This document shows, in pieces, positions 14,863-21,917 of a DNA stretch of 21,917 bases. The DNA lies in the NCBI GenBank assembly GCA_002479415.1, contig DLMZ01000037.1, positions 395-22,311 on the forward strand. The letters are read 5' to 3'. The position numbers and the translations under genes were made by a program. Numbering within the stretch: the first letter of the stretch is position 1; each line of letters opens with the position of its first letter. This DNA comes from Firmicutes bacterium UBA7523 (GTDB lineage: Bacteria > Bacillota > Dethiobacteria > Dethiobacterales > Dethiobacteraceae). Under the pieces are notes generated by a model that was not told the origin of the DNA, searched no databases, and saw nothing but the letters and a program-made list of their open reading frames with translations.

Positions 14863-15960
14863 ATGAGTAAGAATCGTGTGCTTGTGGCCATGAGCGGCGG
14901 TGTGGACAGTTCTTTGGCTGCAGCGCTTTTAAAAGATGAAGGTTATGAATGTATCGGTGCAACAATGCGGCTTTGGACCTCTCAGGAATTTGAAGATGAT
15001 GCTAAGCATTCAGGGCGTGGCTGCTGTTCACTAGCTGCTGTAGATGATGCGCGCCGTGTTGCTGAACGACTGGACATCCCTTTTTATGTATTAAACTTTA
15101 AGGAAGCTTTTCGGGAAAAAGTTGTTGATTATTTTGTGGAAGAATACCGTCGAGCCCGCACACCAAATCCCTGCATTGCCTGTAACCGCTATTTGAAATT
15201 TGATTTGCTGCTGCGCAAAGCGCTGGAGCTTGAAGCATGGTATGTTGCTACCGGCCATTATGCGCAGGTGGAATATAACAGCGATAAAAACCGCTGGCTC
15301 TTAAAAAAAGCGGCAGATGCATCAAAGGATCAGACATACACCTTATACAATCTTACTCAAGAACAGCTGTCACACACTATTTTTCCACTGGGCGGATACC
15401 TGAAAAGTGAAGTTCGTTCCATGGCTGCCGATATTGGCTTGGCAGTGGCCAACAAGCCAGACAGCCAGGAAATCTGTTTTATTCCCGATGATGACTATAA
15501 ACGCTTTTTGCGCGAGGAAACAGATATAAAGGCTGTGCCTGGCCCTATTCTTAACACCGCAGGAAAGCAGGTGGGAACACATTCGGGGCTTGCAAATTAT
15601 ACAATAGGACAGAGGAAAGGTTTGGGCTTAGCTGCAGGAAAACCTCTTTATGTAGTCAATATGGATATTGAAAAGAATACACTTATTGTAGGCAACAACA
15701 ACGATGTTTTTGCCAAGGGGCTAATTGCCGAAGATTTAAATTATATTTTAATAAATAGTCTTAATGACTCACGCCGCGTTACAGTAAAAGTGCGTTATCA
15801 CACGCCGGAGGTACCCTGCGTGTTGACACCTTTGTCTAATGGAACTGTCCGGCTGATTTTTGATGAGCCCCAACGTGCTATAACTCCGGGGCAGTCCGTT
15901 GTTTTTTATGATGGGGATTATGTTCTAGGCGGCGGGATTATAGCTCAGTCTTTACGTTAA
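14863..15960 (+). CDS. mnmA: tRNA-specific 2-thiouridylase
   Basis: MnmA thiolates uridine 34 at C2 in tRNAs for Lys, Glu and Gln, using ATP and sulfur relayed from a cysteine desulfurase. The 365-residue protein has the PP-loop SGGVDSS (11-17), the catalytic cysteines Cys104 (NPCIAC) and Cys205 (EICFI), GHYAQV, KDQTYTLY and a C-terminal beta-barrel region. ATG 14863 is selected because GGAGG (14851-14855) lies 7 bases away. An in-frame ATG at 14857 is only one base from it. cinA follows 22 bases later. Confidence 0.96.
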   Translation: MSKNRVLVAMSGGVDSSLAAALLKDEGYECIGATMRLWTSQEFEDDAKHSGRGCCSLAAVDDARRVAERLDIPFYVLNFKEAFREKVVDYFVEEYRRARTPNPCIACNRYLKFDLLLRKALELEAWYVATGHYAQVEYNSDKNRWLLKKAADASKDQTYTLYNLTQEQLSHTIFPLGGYLKSEVRSMAADIGLAVANKPDSQEICFIPDDDYKRFLREETDIKAVPGPILNTAGKQVGTHSGLANYTIGQRKGLGLAAGKPLYVVNMDIEKNTLIVGNNNDVFAKGLIAEDLNYILINSLNDSRRVTVKVRYHTPEVPCVLTPLSNGTVRLIFDEPQRAITPGQSVVFYDGDYVLGGGIIAQSLR

Positions 15961-15982
15961 ACTTAAGGAGGAGGCGGAAATA

Positions 15983-17221
15983 GTGAGGGCGGAAATAATT
16001 GCGGTAGGAACAGAGTTGCTTTTGGGGCAAATAGTCAACACTAACGCTCGCTATTTGTCTGAAAAACTGGCAGAATTAGGTATTGATGTTTACTGGCAAA
16101 CGGTGGTTGGAGATAATGCCTCACGTATAAGAGAAGCGTTGAATACTGCACTTGCTCGCGCAGATTTAGTTATTTTTAGCGGCGGACTGGGACCTACTAT
16201 GGATGACCTGACGAAAGAAACAGTGGCAGATGCATTGTCTTTACCGCTTATAATGGACGCTGAATGGGATAATAAAGTAAAAGATTTTTTAATAAAAATG
16301 GGCTTTGCAGTTACCGATTGTTGTCGTAAGCAAGCGTTGATTCCCCAAGGTTCGCTCTTGCTTTCTAATAGCTATGGTACCGCGGCAGGAATCTGGCTGA
16401 AACATAACAACAATGTCATAGTTCTTTTGCCCGGGCCACCGGGAGAGTTGGAGCCTATGTTTGCAGAAAGTGTTTTGCCGCTATTAGAAAAAGAAGAGTC
16501 TATTATACTTTCCCGAGTGCTGAAAGTAACCGGCATTGGTGAATCAGACGTGGAAAGTTTAATAGAGGATTTAGTATGCAATCAGACAAATCCAACTATT
16601 GCCCCACTGGCTAAGAACACAGAAGTTCATCTTCGCCTTACTGCAAAAGCAGCTTCCCGTAACGAAGCGGAGGGGTTGCTTAATGAAACGGAGAAAACAT
16701 TGCGTCTTCGTTTGGGAAGTGCTGTTTTTGCCATAGACGATGAAACAATGTCGGATGTGGTAGCGAGATTACTTTTTAAAGCGAATCTCACGCTGTCAAC
16801 TGCTGAATCTTGCACCGGAGGATTATTAGGTCACTTACTTACAAATGTTCCCGACAGTTCTAAATATTTTCTTGAAGGGCTCATTACCTACAGCAACAAT
16901 TCAAAAATTAACCTTTTAGATATTGATCCTGTCATTATTAGAGATTATGGCGCTGTGTCGGAAGAAACGGCCCGTTCTATGGCAGAGAATGTACGTAGAC
17001 TGTCTAGCAGTGATTTAGCCCTGGCGATAACAGGTATAGCTGGTCCATCAGGCGCCACTGATAATAAGCCGATAGGATTAGCCTATATTTGCTTAGCTTC
17101 ACCTGATTTCGTTTCCTGCCAAAGGTTTATTTTTGCAGGAAAACGGGAAAATATTAAGGAGCAAGCAGCTATTGCTTCATTGAATATGCTCCGCTTGTAC
17201 CTTGTCAAACATTACGGGTGA
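15983..17221 (+). CDS. cinA: CinA: molybdopterin-binding-like domain plus NMN amidase domain
   Basis: The 412-residue CinA has an N-terminal MoCF-like domain (GTELLLGQIVNTNA at 9-22, FSGGLGPTMDDLTKE at 65-79), linked to ADP-ribose pyrophosphatase activity in characterised homologues. The C-terminal PncC-like nicotinamide mononucleotide amidase domain has its catalytic Ser276 in AESCTGG. The two domains recycle pyridine nucleotides. The gene name comes from competence induction in Streptococcus. The start is GTG 15983 behind AAGGAGGAGG (15965-15974). cinA close upstream of recA is a familiar arrangement in Bacillota, here with one gene inserted between them. Confidence 0.95.
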   Translation: MRAEIIAVGTELLLGQIVNTNARYLSEKLAELGIDVYWQTVVGDNASRIREALNTALARADLVIFSGGLGPTMDDLTKETVADALSLPLIMDAEWDNKVKDFLIKMGFAVTDCCRKQALIPQGSLLLSNSYGTAAGIWLKHNNNVIVLLPGPPGELEPMFAESVLPLLEKEESIILSRVLKVTGIGESDVESLIEDLVCNQTNPTIAPLAKNTEVHLRLTAKAASRNEAEGLLNETEKTLRLRLGSAVFAIDDETMSDVVARLLFKANLTLSTAESCTGGLLGHLLTNVPDSSKYFLEGLITYSNNSKINLLDIDPVIIRDYGAVSEETARSMAENVRRLSSSDLALAITGIAGPSGATDNKPIGLAYICLASPDFVSCQRFIFAGKRENIKEQAAIASLNMLRLYLVKHYG

Positions 17222-17225
17222 TTAT

Positions 17226-18623
17226 TTGCAGCAAGCTCATAAACGAAAAGCAGCCGAACTTATTTTCGTGTCCATTGTCGGCATGCTTATTATTGTAAGC
17301 ATGCTTGGCAGCTTTGTCACAACAATTAATGCTTTCCAGGTTGAATTAGGTCTAACAGTTTTTGACCGGGGATATACACAGCTTTCCCTTCCCCCCTTAG
17401 GTGTAATCAGGGCGAGGACTCATTTGCCGCCTCTGATGTTAAAAGCTAGCCTGATTAATATTAATCTTGACCAGTTACAGCGAGGCTTAACTAAGCTTGA
17501 GGATGAAATATATGTGGAAGAGCTTCGCCAAGACACTAAAAGAAAAATTAATATTTTTATAGCTCGTTTGCTCTTTCTTGCTTTTTTGGGCGGTTCTGCA
17601 GGCCCATATTTAGTGGGGGAGCGAAACAGAAAGCGAATTCTGGTCGGCGGGTTGATTGGCTTATTGTTGCTTGGCGCTTTGCTTTCTGCTTCATATGCTA
17701 CTTACCAGCCCATGGCATTTATGAATCCAGAATTTGAAGGAATTCTTACTGCGGCACCATGGATGTTTGGCCTTGTGGAGGAAACTTTGTTTAAGGTGCG
17801 GACTTTAGGTGAACAGCTGGAGCTAATCGCCGTAAATCTAAATGAGCTCTTTATTCAGGTTGAATCTTTAGAGCCTCTGGGAACAGTTGCAGGAGATTTA
17901 AAGGTTGCTCATATTTCAGACTTACACAATAATCCTGCAGGCATGGATTTCGTTGTTCAGGTTGTTGCTACATTCGGTGTTGATTTGGTAATCGATACAG
18001 GAGATCTTACAGACTTTGGCACACAGCTAGAAGCAGAGCTGGCTTCACCCATCGAAAATATCGGCATTCCTTATGTCTTCGTGCCGGGAAACCACGATTC
18101 CCCGCAAGTAATTGAGAGAATGAAAGACATTTCCAATGTTATCGTTCTTGAGGAAGGCATTGTAACAGTAAAAGGCTTACGTATTGCCGGCCTTGCCGAT
18201 CCCTCCTCTAGCGGTCCGGGAATATCTGTTGGCCCTGAGAGAGAGCTTAATGAGTATGCCCTCCGTTTAAGTCGTATCCTTGATGAGTCTTCAGAGTCTC
18301 CACACCTAGTAGCCGTCCATAATCCCGGAATCGCTTCCCGGTTTATGGAACGGGTTAATGTAGTGCTTACCGGCCATAACCATCAAATATACATTACAGA
18401 GCGGGGCGACTCAGTAATGATTAATGCGGGTACTACCGGTGCTTCTGGTATTCGTGGCTTGCAGGCTAGGCGTGAAACCCCATTTTCTCTCGTTTTGCTT
18501 CATTGGGGCAAGCAAAGCGACGGTGATTTCTATCTGAAAGCAGCTGACGTTATTCGTGTTTTTCAGTTTCAAAGCGGGTTTTCTCTTGAGCGAAGGATGT
18601 TCGTCTCCGTAGAAACCGACTAA
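17226..18623 (+). CDS. Membrane-anchored calcineurin-like metallophosphoesterase
   Basis: The C-terminal half (from about residue 222) is a calcineurin-like phosphoesterase domain. Its metal ligands are visible: Asp232 and His234 (SDLHN), Asp260 (DTGD), Asn289 (GNHD), His365 (VHNPG), and His384 and His386 (GHNH). Three hydrophobic segments precede it, near residues 12-36, 110-128 and 138-158. The basic ERNRKR loop between the second and third should be cytoplasmic, so the catalytic domain is predicted to face outside. The substrate is unknown. The start is uncertain. I use TTG 17226 (465 residues) because GGGTGA precedes it; TTG 17202 would give 473 residues and overlap cinA but has no ribosome binding site. 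A terminator follows. Confidence 0.85.
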   Translation: MQQAHKRKAAELIFVSIVGMLIIVSMLGSFVTTINAFQVELGLTVFDRGYTQLSLPPLGVIRARTHLPPLMLKASLININLDQLQRGLTKLEDEIYVEELRQDTKRKINIFIARLLFLAFLGGSAGPYLVGERNRKRILVGGLIGLLLLGALLSASYATYQPMAFMNPEFEGILTAAPWMFGLVEETLFKVRTLGEQLELIAVNLNELFIQVESLEPLGTVAGDLKVAHISDLHNNPAGMDFVVQVVATFGVDLVIDTGDLTDFGTQLEAELASPIENIGIPYVFVPGNHDSPQVIERMKDISNVIVLEEGIVTVKGLRIAGLADPSSSGPGISVGPERELNEYALRLSRILDESSESPHLVAVHNPGIASRFMERVNVVLTGHNHQIYITERGDSVMINAGTTGASGIRGLQARRETPFSLVLLHWGKQSDGDFYLKAADVIRVFQFQSGFSLERRMFVSVETD

Positions 18624-18636
18624 TAACTGTAGCCTG

Positions 18637-18661
18637 AAAATCCTGCGCCGCAGGATTTTTT
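18637..18661 (+). terminator. Terminator of the scfB-rarA-mnmA-cinA unit
   Basis: AAAATCCTGC (18637-18646) pairs perfectly with GCAGGATTTT (18650-18659) around GCC, ending in six T (18656-18661). It lies 14 bases after the phosphoesterase stop. Confidence 0.9.
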
Positions 18662-18721
18662 AATAAATTTTTATATTTATTGCAGGATTTATGTATTTAA
18701 AAACGAATACTCTTAATAACG

Positions 18722-18735
18722 GGAACAAATGTTTG
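18722..18735 (+). promoter_or_regulatory. LexA (DinR) SOS box upstream of recA
   Basis: GGAACAAATGTTTG has the GAAC-N4-GTTY form of the Bacillota SOS box, and the central four bases also fit the RNRY pattern. It lies three bases before the TAGGAGG ribosome binding site of recA, so a bound LexA would block transcription. I could not assign a confident -35/-10 pair upstream of it. Confidence 0.8.
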
Positions 18736-18752
18736 GTTAGGAGGCTTAATCT

Positions 18753-19781
18753 ATGGAGAAACAAAAGGCTTTGGAAATGGCCTTAATGCAGATTGAACGT
18801 CAATTTGGCAAAGGCTCTGTAATGAAACTTGGTGATTCCGCCGGCCGCATGAATGTATCGGTATTATCTAGCGGCTCACTGGCTTTGGATGCAGCTCTAG
18901 GAGTTGGCGGCTATCCTCGAGGCCGAGTAATTGAAATCTATGGTCCGGAATCATCAGGGAAGACCACGGTAGCCCTGCACGCCATTGCCGAGGCACAAAG
19001 AAACGGAGGATATGCGGCTTTTATCGATGCTGAGCATGCGTTGGATCCGGTTTATGCACAAAACCTTGGTGTAAATATCGATGATTTGCTGGTATCTCAG
19101 CCAGACACGGGAGAGCAGGCGCTGGAAATTGCAGAATCGCTGGTAAGAAGCGGAGCTATCGATATTATCGTAGTTGACTCTGTAGCAGCTCTGGTGCCTA
19201 AGGCCGAGATTGAAGGCGAAATGGGAGACTCCCATGTAGGGCTGCAAGCCAGACTCATGTCTCAAGCTCTGCGCAAGCTTTCCGGAGCCATTTCAAAATC
19301 TCATACCATCGCCATCTTTATTAATCAAATGCGTGAGAAGGTGGGCGTAATGTTTGGCAACCCTGAAGTTACTCCCGGGGGAAGGGCTCTGAAGTTTTAC
19401 GCTTCTGTACGCTTGGATGTGAGGCGTACAGAGACGCTAAAACAAGGAAATGATGCGGTCGGAAACCGCACTCGTGTTAAAATTGTAAAAAATAAAGTGG
19501 CACCGCCGTTTAAACAAGCAGAGTTCGACATAGTTTACGGCCAGGGCATTTCCAGGGAAGGAACACTTCTAGACCTTGGATGCGATATGGACTTGATTCA
19601 AAAAAGCGGCTCATGGTTTTCCTATGGCAGTGAAAGGCTGGGACAAGGACGGGAAAATGCACGTCAATTTCTGCGGGATAATCCGGATATTGCCAATACC
19701 ATTGAAGGGAAGATACGTGAAGCCTATGGTCTTCCCGCCCAAACAACAACAACTGCTGCGGAGCACAAAACAGAGGCATGA
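18753..19781 (+). CDS. recA: Recombinase A
   Basis: RecA forms filaments on single-stranded DNA, drives strand exchange and triggers LexA self-cleavage. The 342-residue protein begins with the family sequence KALEMALMQIERQFGKGSVM. Walker A GPESSGKT is at 64-71, and IDAEHALDP, VVDSVAALVPKAE and the INQMREKVGVMFGNPE loop region follow. The short C-terminal tail is acidic at its end. The ATG has TAGGAGG 8 bases upstream. An SOS box just before the ribosome binding site implies LexA control. recX follows immediately. Confidence 0.98.
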   Translation: MEKQKALEMALMQIERQFGKGSVMKLGDSAGRMNVSVLSSGSLALDAALGVGGYPRGRVIEIYGPESSGKTTVALHAIAEAQRNGGYAAFIDAEHALDPVYAQNLGVNIDDLLVSQPDTGEQALEIAESLVRSGAIDIIVVDSVAALVPKAEIEGEMGDSHVGLQARLMSQALRKLSGAISKSHTIAIFINQMREKVGVMFGNPEVTPGGRALKFYASVRLDVRRTETLKQGNDAVGNRTRVKIVKNKVAPPFKQAEFDIVYGQGISREGTLLDLGCDMDLIQKSGSWFSYGSERLGQGRENARQFLRDNPDIANTIEGKIREAYGLPAQTTTTAAEHKTEA

Positions 19782-19783
19782 GT

Positions 19784-20245
19784 ATGGATATGCGGCAGAA
19801 AGCAAGAGATGCGGCTTTCCGTATGCTGTCTTTTCGAGCTCATACCTGCAGCCAGATTTATTATAAATTAACTCATAAGGGATTTAATGAAGAAATAGCA
19901 GCTGATACGGTTGCCAAGCTTTGTGAAGATGGCTATCTAAATGACTTTTCTTTTGCCTGCAACTTAATAGAGCAACGACTTTCCCGCAAACCATACGGAC
20001 CGCGTTACTTGCTAGCCTTGCTATATAGAGCCGGTATTGATAGGCATGTGGCAGCAAAATCTGTTAAGGAAACAGTTGACCAAGATAAAGAAAATGAATT
20101 AGCAGCCAAGTTTGTAAGGTTAATGAGTTCCAGCGCAGACACTTGTCCCGATAAAATTAAACGAAAGCTTTTAATCAGAGGGTTTTCCTTAGAAGCAGCA
20201 CATATAGCTGTGGAAAAAACTAAGTATGATGATGTATCTTCTTGA
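19784..20245 (+). CDS. recX: Regulatory protein RecX
   Basis: RecX modulates RecA filaments by direct binding. The 153-residue protein has the alpha-helical repeats of the family: an N-terminal ARDAAFRMLSFRAHTCSQIY repeat with the usual R-x4-L-x3-G pattern relaxed, LCEDGYLNDFSFACNLIEQR in the middle, then the YGPRYLLALLYRAGI region. The start is ATG 19784, 7 bases from GAGG at 19773-19776. The ATG at 19778 overlaps the recA stop but is only one base from that site. The recA-recX arrangement means recX shares SOS control. A strong terminator follows 37 bases after the stop. Confidence 0.93.
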   Translation: MDMRQKARDAAFRMLSFRAHTCSQIYYKLTHKGFNEEIAADTVAKLCEDGYLNDFSFACNLIEQRLSRKPYGPRYLLALLYRAGIDRHVAAKSVKETVDQDKENELAAKFVRLMSSSADTCPDKIKRKLLIRGFSLEAAHIAVEKTKYDDVSS

Positions 20246-20282
20246 ACAGAGGCTTTCTACTTGCTGTAAACAACTAATTTTT

Positions 20283-20340
20283 CTTCCAGGCCGTTAAAAG
20301 GATACAATACGCCTTTTCAGCGGCCTGGAAGCTTTCTTTT
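20283..20340 (+). terminator. Strong terminator after recX
   Basis: CTTCCAGGCCG (20283-20293) pairs perfectly with CGGCCTGGAAG (20321-20331). Inside it AAAAGG (20296-20301) pairs with CCTTTT (20312-20317). The stem is followed by a T-rich tract to 20340. It closes the recA-recX unit just before the rny promoter. Confidence 0.88.
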
Positions 20341-20342
20341 TC

Positions 20343-20371
20343 TTGACATCATCTTTTAAAAAAGATACAAT
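20343..20371 (+). promoter_or_regulatory. Near-consensus promoter upstream of rny
   Basis: TTGACA (20343-20348) and TACAAT (20366-20371) are 17 bases apart, the strongest sigma-A match in the window. The spacer contains the inverted repeat ATCTTT-N4-AAAGAT (20350-20365). The transcript should start near 20378, about 210 bases before the rny start codon. Confidence 0.85.
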
Positions 20372-20377
20372 TTATAC

Positions 20378-20586
20378 AGATAATTATTTTCATTTGTGTG
20401 GGTTGTTCATAAAGGGATTAACGGCGTTTGCCTATCATATAAACATTTTACTGGCTGAAAAAGGTATATTATGAATAGAACCAGTAAGATACGTATGGTG
20501 TTTCTTTATGGCTGTGTGCCCGCACAGTCTTATTTATTTTCTGAAATAACAACAAAATTCTATACAGGAACAGGAGGTGAAATCAC
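20378..20586 (+). other. Long untranslated leader of rny
   Basis: About 210 bases separate the predicted transcription start from the rny TTG. I see TTACTGG (20448-20454) complementary to CCAGTAA (20481-20487), enclosing a possible small start site. There is also a short hairpin CTGTGT/GCACAG near 20513-20528 followed by a T-rich but interrupted tract. I recognise no known riboswitch or cis-regulatory RNA. A 41-codon open frame (20471-20596) with AAAAAGG upstream lies in it but has no family support. Confidence 0.4.
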
Positions 20587-21917
20587 TTGGAAATAATCTT
20601 TGTATTAATTATTGCATTAATTACAGCGGTGGTCGGTACTGCTGTAGGATATTTTATTCGCAAGCAAATTGCAGAAAACAAAATCGGCTCCGCCGAAAAT
20701 GCCGCGAAAAATATTATTGATGAGGCTGAGAAACAGGCTCAAGCCGTTAAAAGGGAAAAAATCCTTGAAGCAAAAGAGGAAGTACACAAGCTTCGCAAAG
20801 ATTTTGAACAAGAAAGCCGCGAAAGGCGATCTGAAATTCAGCGATCTGAACGGCGCTTAGTGCAAAAGGAAGAATCTCTTGATAAAAAAATATCTTTTAT
20901 GGAAAAGAAAGAAGAAGAAGTTAAGAGTAAAGAGGCTAATATCCTTGAGATTCAACAAAAAGCCGAAGATTTGTACAAGCAGCAGCTAGCTGAATTGGAG
21001 AGGATGTCCGGCCTTACTTCCGAAGATGCAAAAGAAATTATTCTCTCTCGTGTGCGTGATGAAGTAACCCACGAGATGGCTATGATGATTAAAGACATTG
21101 AAAGCCAAGCTAAGGAAGAAGCTGAAAAAAAAGCAAGACATATCATCACATACGCAATTCAAAAATTTGCTGCAGACCATGTTTCTGAAACAACTGTATC
21201 GGTTGTATCTCTCCCCAATGATGAAATGAAGGGGCGTATTATTGGTCGAGAAGGTCGTAATATCCGTACTCTGGAAACAATGACAGGAATAGACCTCATT
21301 ATTGACGATACTCCCGAAGCAGTAATTTTATCAGGCTTCGACCCAATTCGTCGTGAAGTAGCCCGGGTGGCATTGGAAAAGTTGGTTGCAGACGGTCGTA
21401 TTCATCCAGCACGTATTGAAGAAATGGTAGAAAAAGCTCGCCAAGAAGTAGATGCCCGTATCCGTGAAGAAGGGGAACAAGCTACTTTTGAGACAGGTGT
21501 CCATGGAATACATCCTGAAATGATAAAACTATTGGGACGTTTACATTTTAGAACAAGTTACGGTCAAAACGTACTGAAACATTCAATTGAAGTTTCTCAT
21601 TTAGCAGGAGCAATGGCCGCCGAACTAGGATTGGATATTCAATTCGCCAAGCGGGCTGGTTTGCTTCATGATATCGGCAAGGCGGTTGATCATGAAGTGG
21701 AAGGCCCCCACGTAACGATTGGCGGAGATTTAGCAAGGAAATATAAGGAATCCAGGGAAATTGTTAATGCTATAGCCGCTCACCATGGCGATGAAGAGTT
21801 CTTGACGCTGGAGGCCGTACTAATTCAGGCTGCCGATGCAGTTTCCGCCGCAAGGCCGGGAGCACGTCGGGAATCGCTGGAAACCTATATAAAACGATTG
21901 GAAAAGCTAGAAAAGAT
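20587..21917 (+). CDS. rny: Ribonuclease Y, 3'-truncated by the window edge
   Basis: RNase Y is the membrane-anchored endoribonuclease that starts much mRNA decay in Bacillota. The frame is open from TTG 20587 to the window end, showing 443 residues of a protein usually about 520 long. Residues 2-24 form the N-terminal membrane anchor. A long charged coiled coil follows to about residue 190, then a KH domain with GRIIGREGRN (217-226), then the HD domain with LLHDIGKAVDHE, His361-Asp362 being the metal-binding pair. The TTG is chosen because AGGAGGTGA (20572-20580) lies 9 bases before it by the AGGAGG end and the anchor then starts correctly. The first in-frame ATG is far inside the coiled coil. 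It has its own strong promoter and a long leader. Confidence 0.95.
   Translation, partial: MEIIFVLIIALITAVVGTAVGYFIRKQIAENKIGSAENAAKNIIDEAEKQAQAVKREKILEAKEEVHKLRKDFEQESRERRSEIQRSERRLVQKEESLDKKISFMEKKEEEVKSKEANILEIQQKAEDLYKQQLAELERMSGLTSEDAKEIILSRVRDEVTHEMAMMIKDIESQAKEEAEKKARHIITYAIQKFAADHVSETTVSVVSLPNDEMKGRIIGREGRNIRTLETMTGIDLIIDDTPEAVILSGFDPIRREVARVALEKLVADGRIHPARIEEMVEKARQEVDARIREEGEQATFETGVHGIHPEMIKLLGRLHFRTSYGQNVLKHSIEVSHLAGAMAAELGLDIQFAKRAGLLHDIGKAVDHEVEGPHVTIGGDLARKYKESREIVNAIAAHHGDEEFLTLEAVLIQAADAVSAARPGARRESLETYIKRLEKLEK

Noticed and set aside
19624..19866. 80-codon + frame across the recA-recX junction
   Set aside because: Both recA and recX are intact in other frames and explain the region.
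20617..21180. Several short frames on both strands, including a Lys-rich 63-codon one at 20669
   Set aside because: They are shadows of the charged coiled coil of RNase Y, which reads continuously from TTG 20587.
1..21917. Insertion sequences, prophage or tRNA/rRNA genes
   Set aside because: No transposase, integrase, terminal inverted repeats, tRNA cloverleaf or rRNA segment was recognised on either strand.

Overview
The window reads as a chromosomal segment of a low-to-mid G+C Bacillota (Firmicutes), most likely a member of the Clostridia. The main grounds are a SCIFF precursor peptide with its radical SAM maturase (a pair characteristic of Clostridia), a tryptophan T-box leader, an AprX-type subtilase, ribonuclease Y, strong AGGAGG ribosome binding sites and many TTG starts. 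The genus cannot be named from the sequence alone. Every gene I support lies on the + strand.

Region 1 (1-2000) holds the 3' end of a CAP-domain protein with a Pro/Glu/Gln/Met repeat linker, a terminator, and an AprX-like subtilisin with no visible signal peptide. Region 2 (2006-9559) is a complete tryptophan operon, trpE-G-D-C-F-B-A, closed by an aroF-type DAHP synthase. It has its own sigma-A-like promoter and a tRNA-Trp T-box leader with specifier codon TGG and a UGGC tRNA-acceptor bulge. Nearly all genes overlap by a few bases, so translation is probably coupled. The last gene links the first step of the shikimate pathway to tryptophan demand.

Region 3 (9564-11225) has a new promoter, a GCAA-capped hairpin near the predicted mRNA 5' end, a small PII-like protein and a CPA2-type cation:proton antiporter. 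This suggests a regulator and transporter pair. Region 4 (11263-18623) starts with the SCIFF ranthipeptide precursor scfA, a 52-residue gene that is easily missed. A terminator overlapping the scfA stop codon precedes the maturase scfB. Tightly packed housekeeping genes follow: rarA, a YigZ/IMPACT-family gene, mnmA, cinA and a membrane-anchored metallophosphoesterase, ending in a terminator.

Region 5 (18640-21917) holds recA with a LexA-type SOS box, recX, a strong terminator, a near-consensus promoter with a leader of about 210 nt, and ribonuclease Y, which starts with TTG and is cut by the window edge.

The least ordinary parts are the scfA-scfB locus with its internal terminator, the PII-like/antiporter pair, the short DAHP synthase under T-box control, and the long rny leader. 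Most genes in the window are well-known families. I do not see an entirely new multi-gene system.
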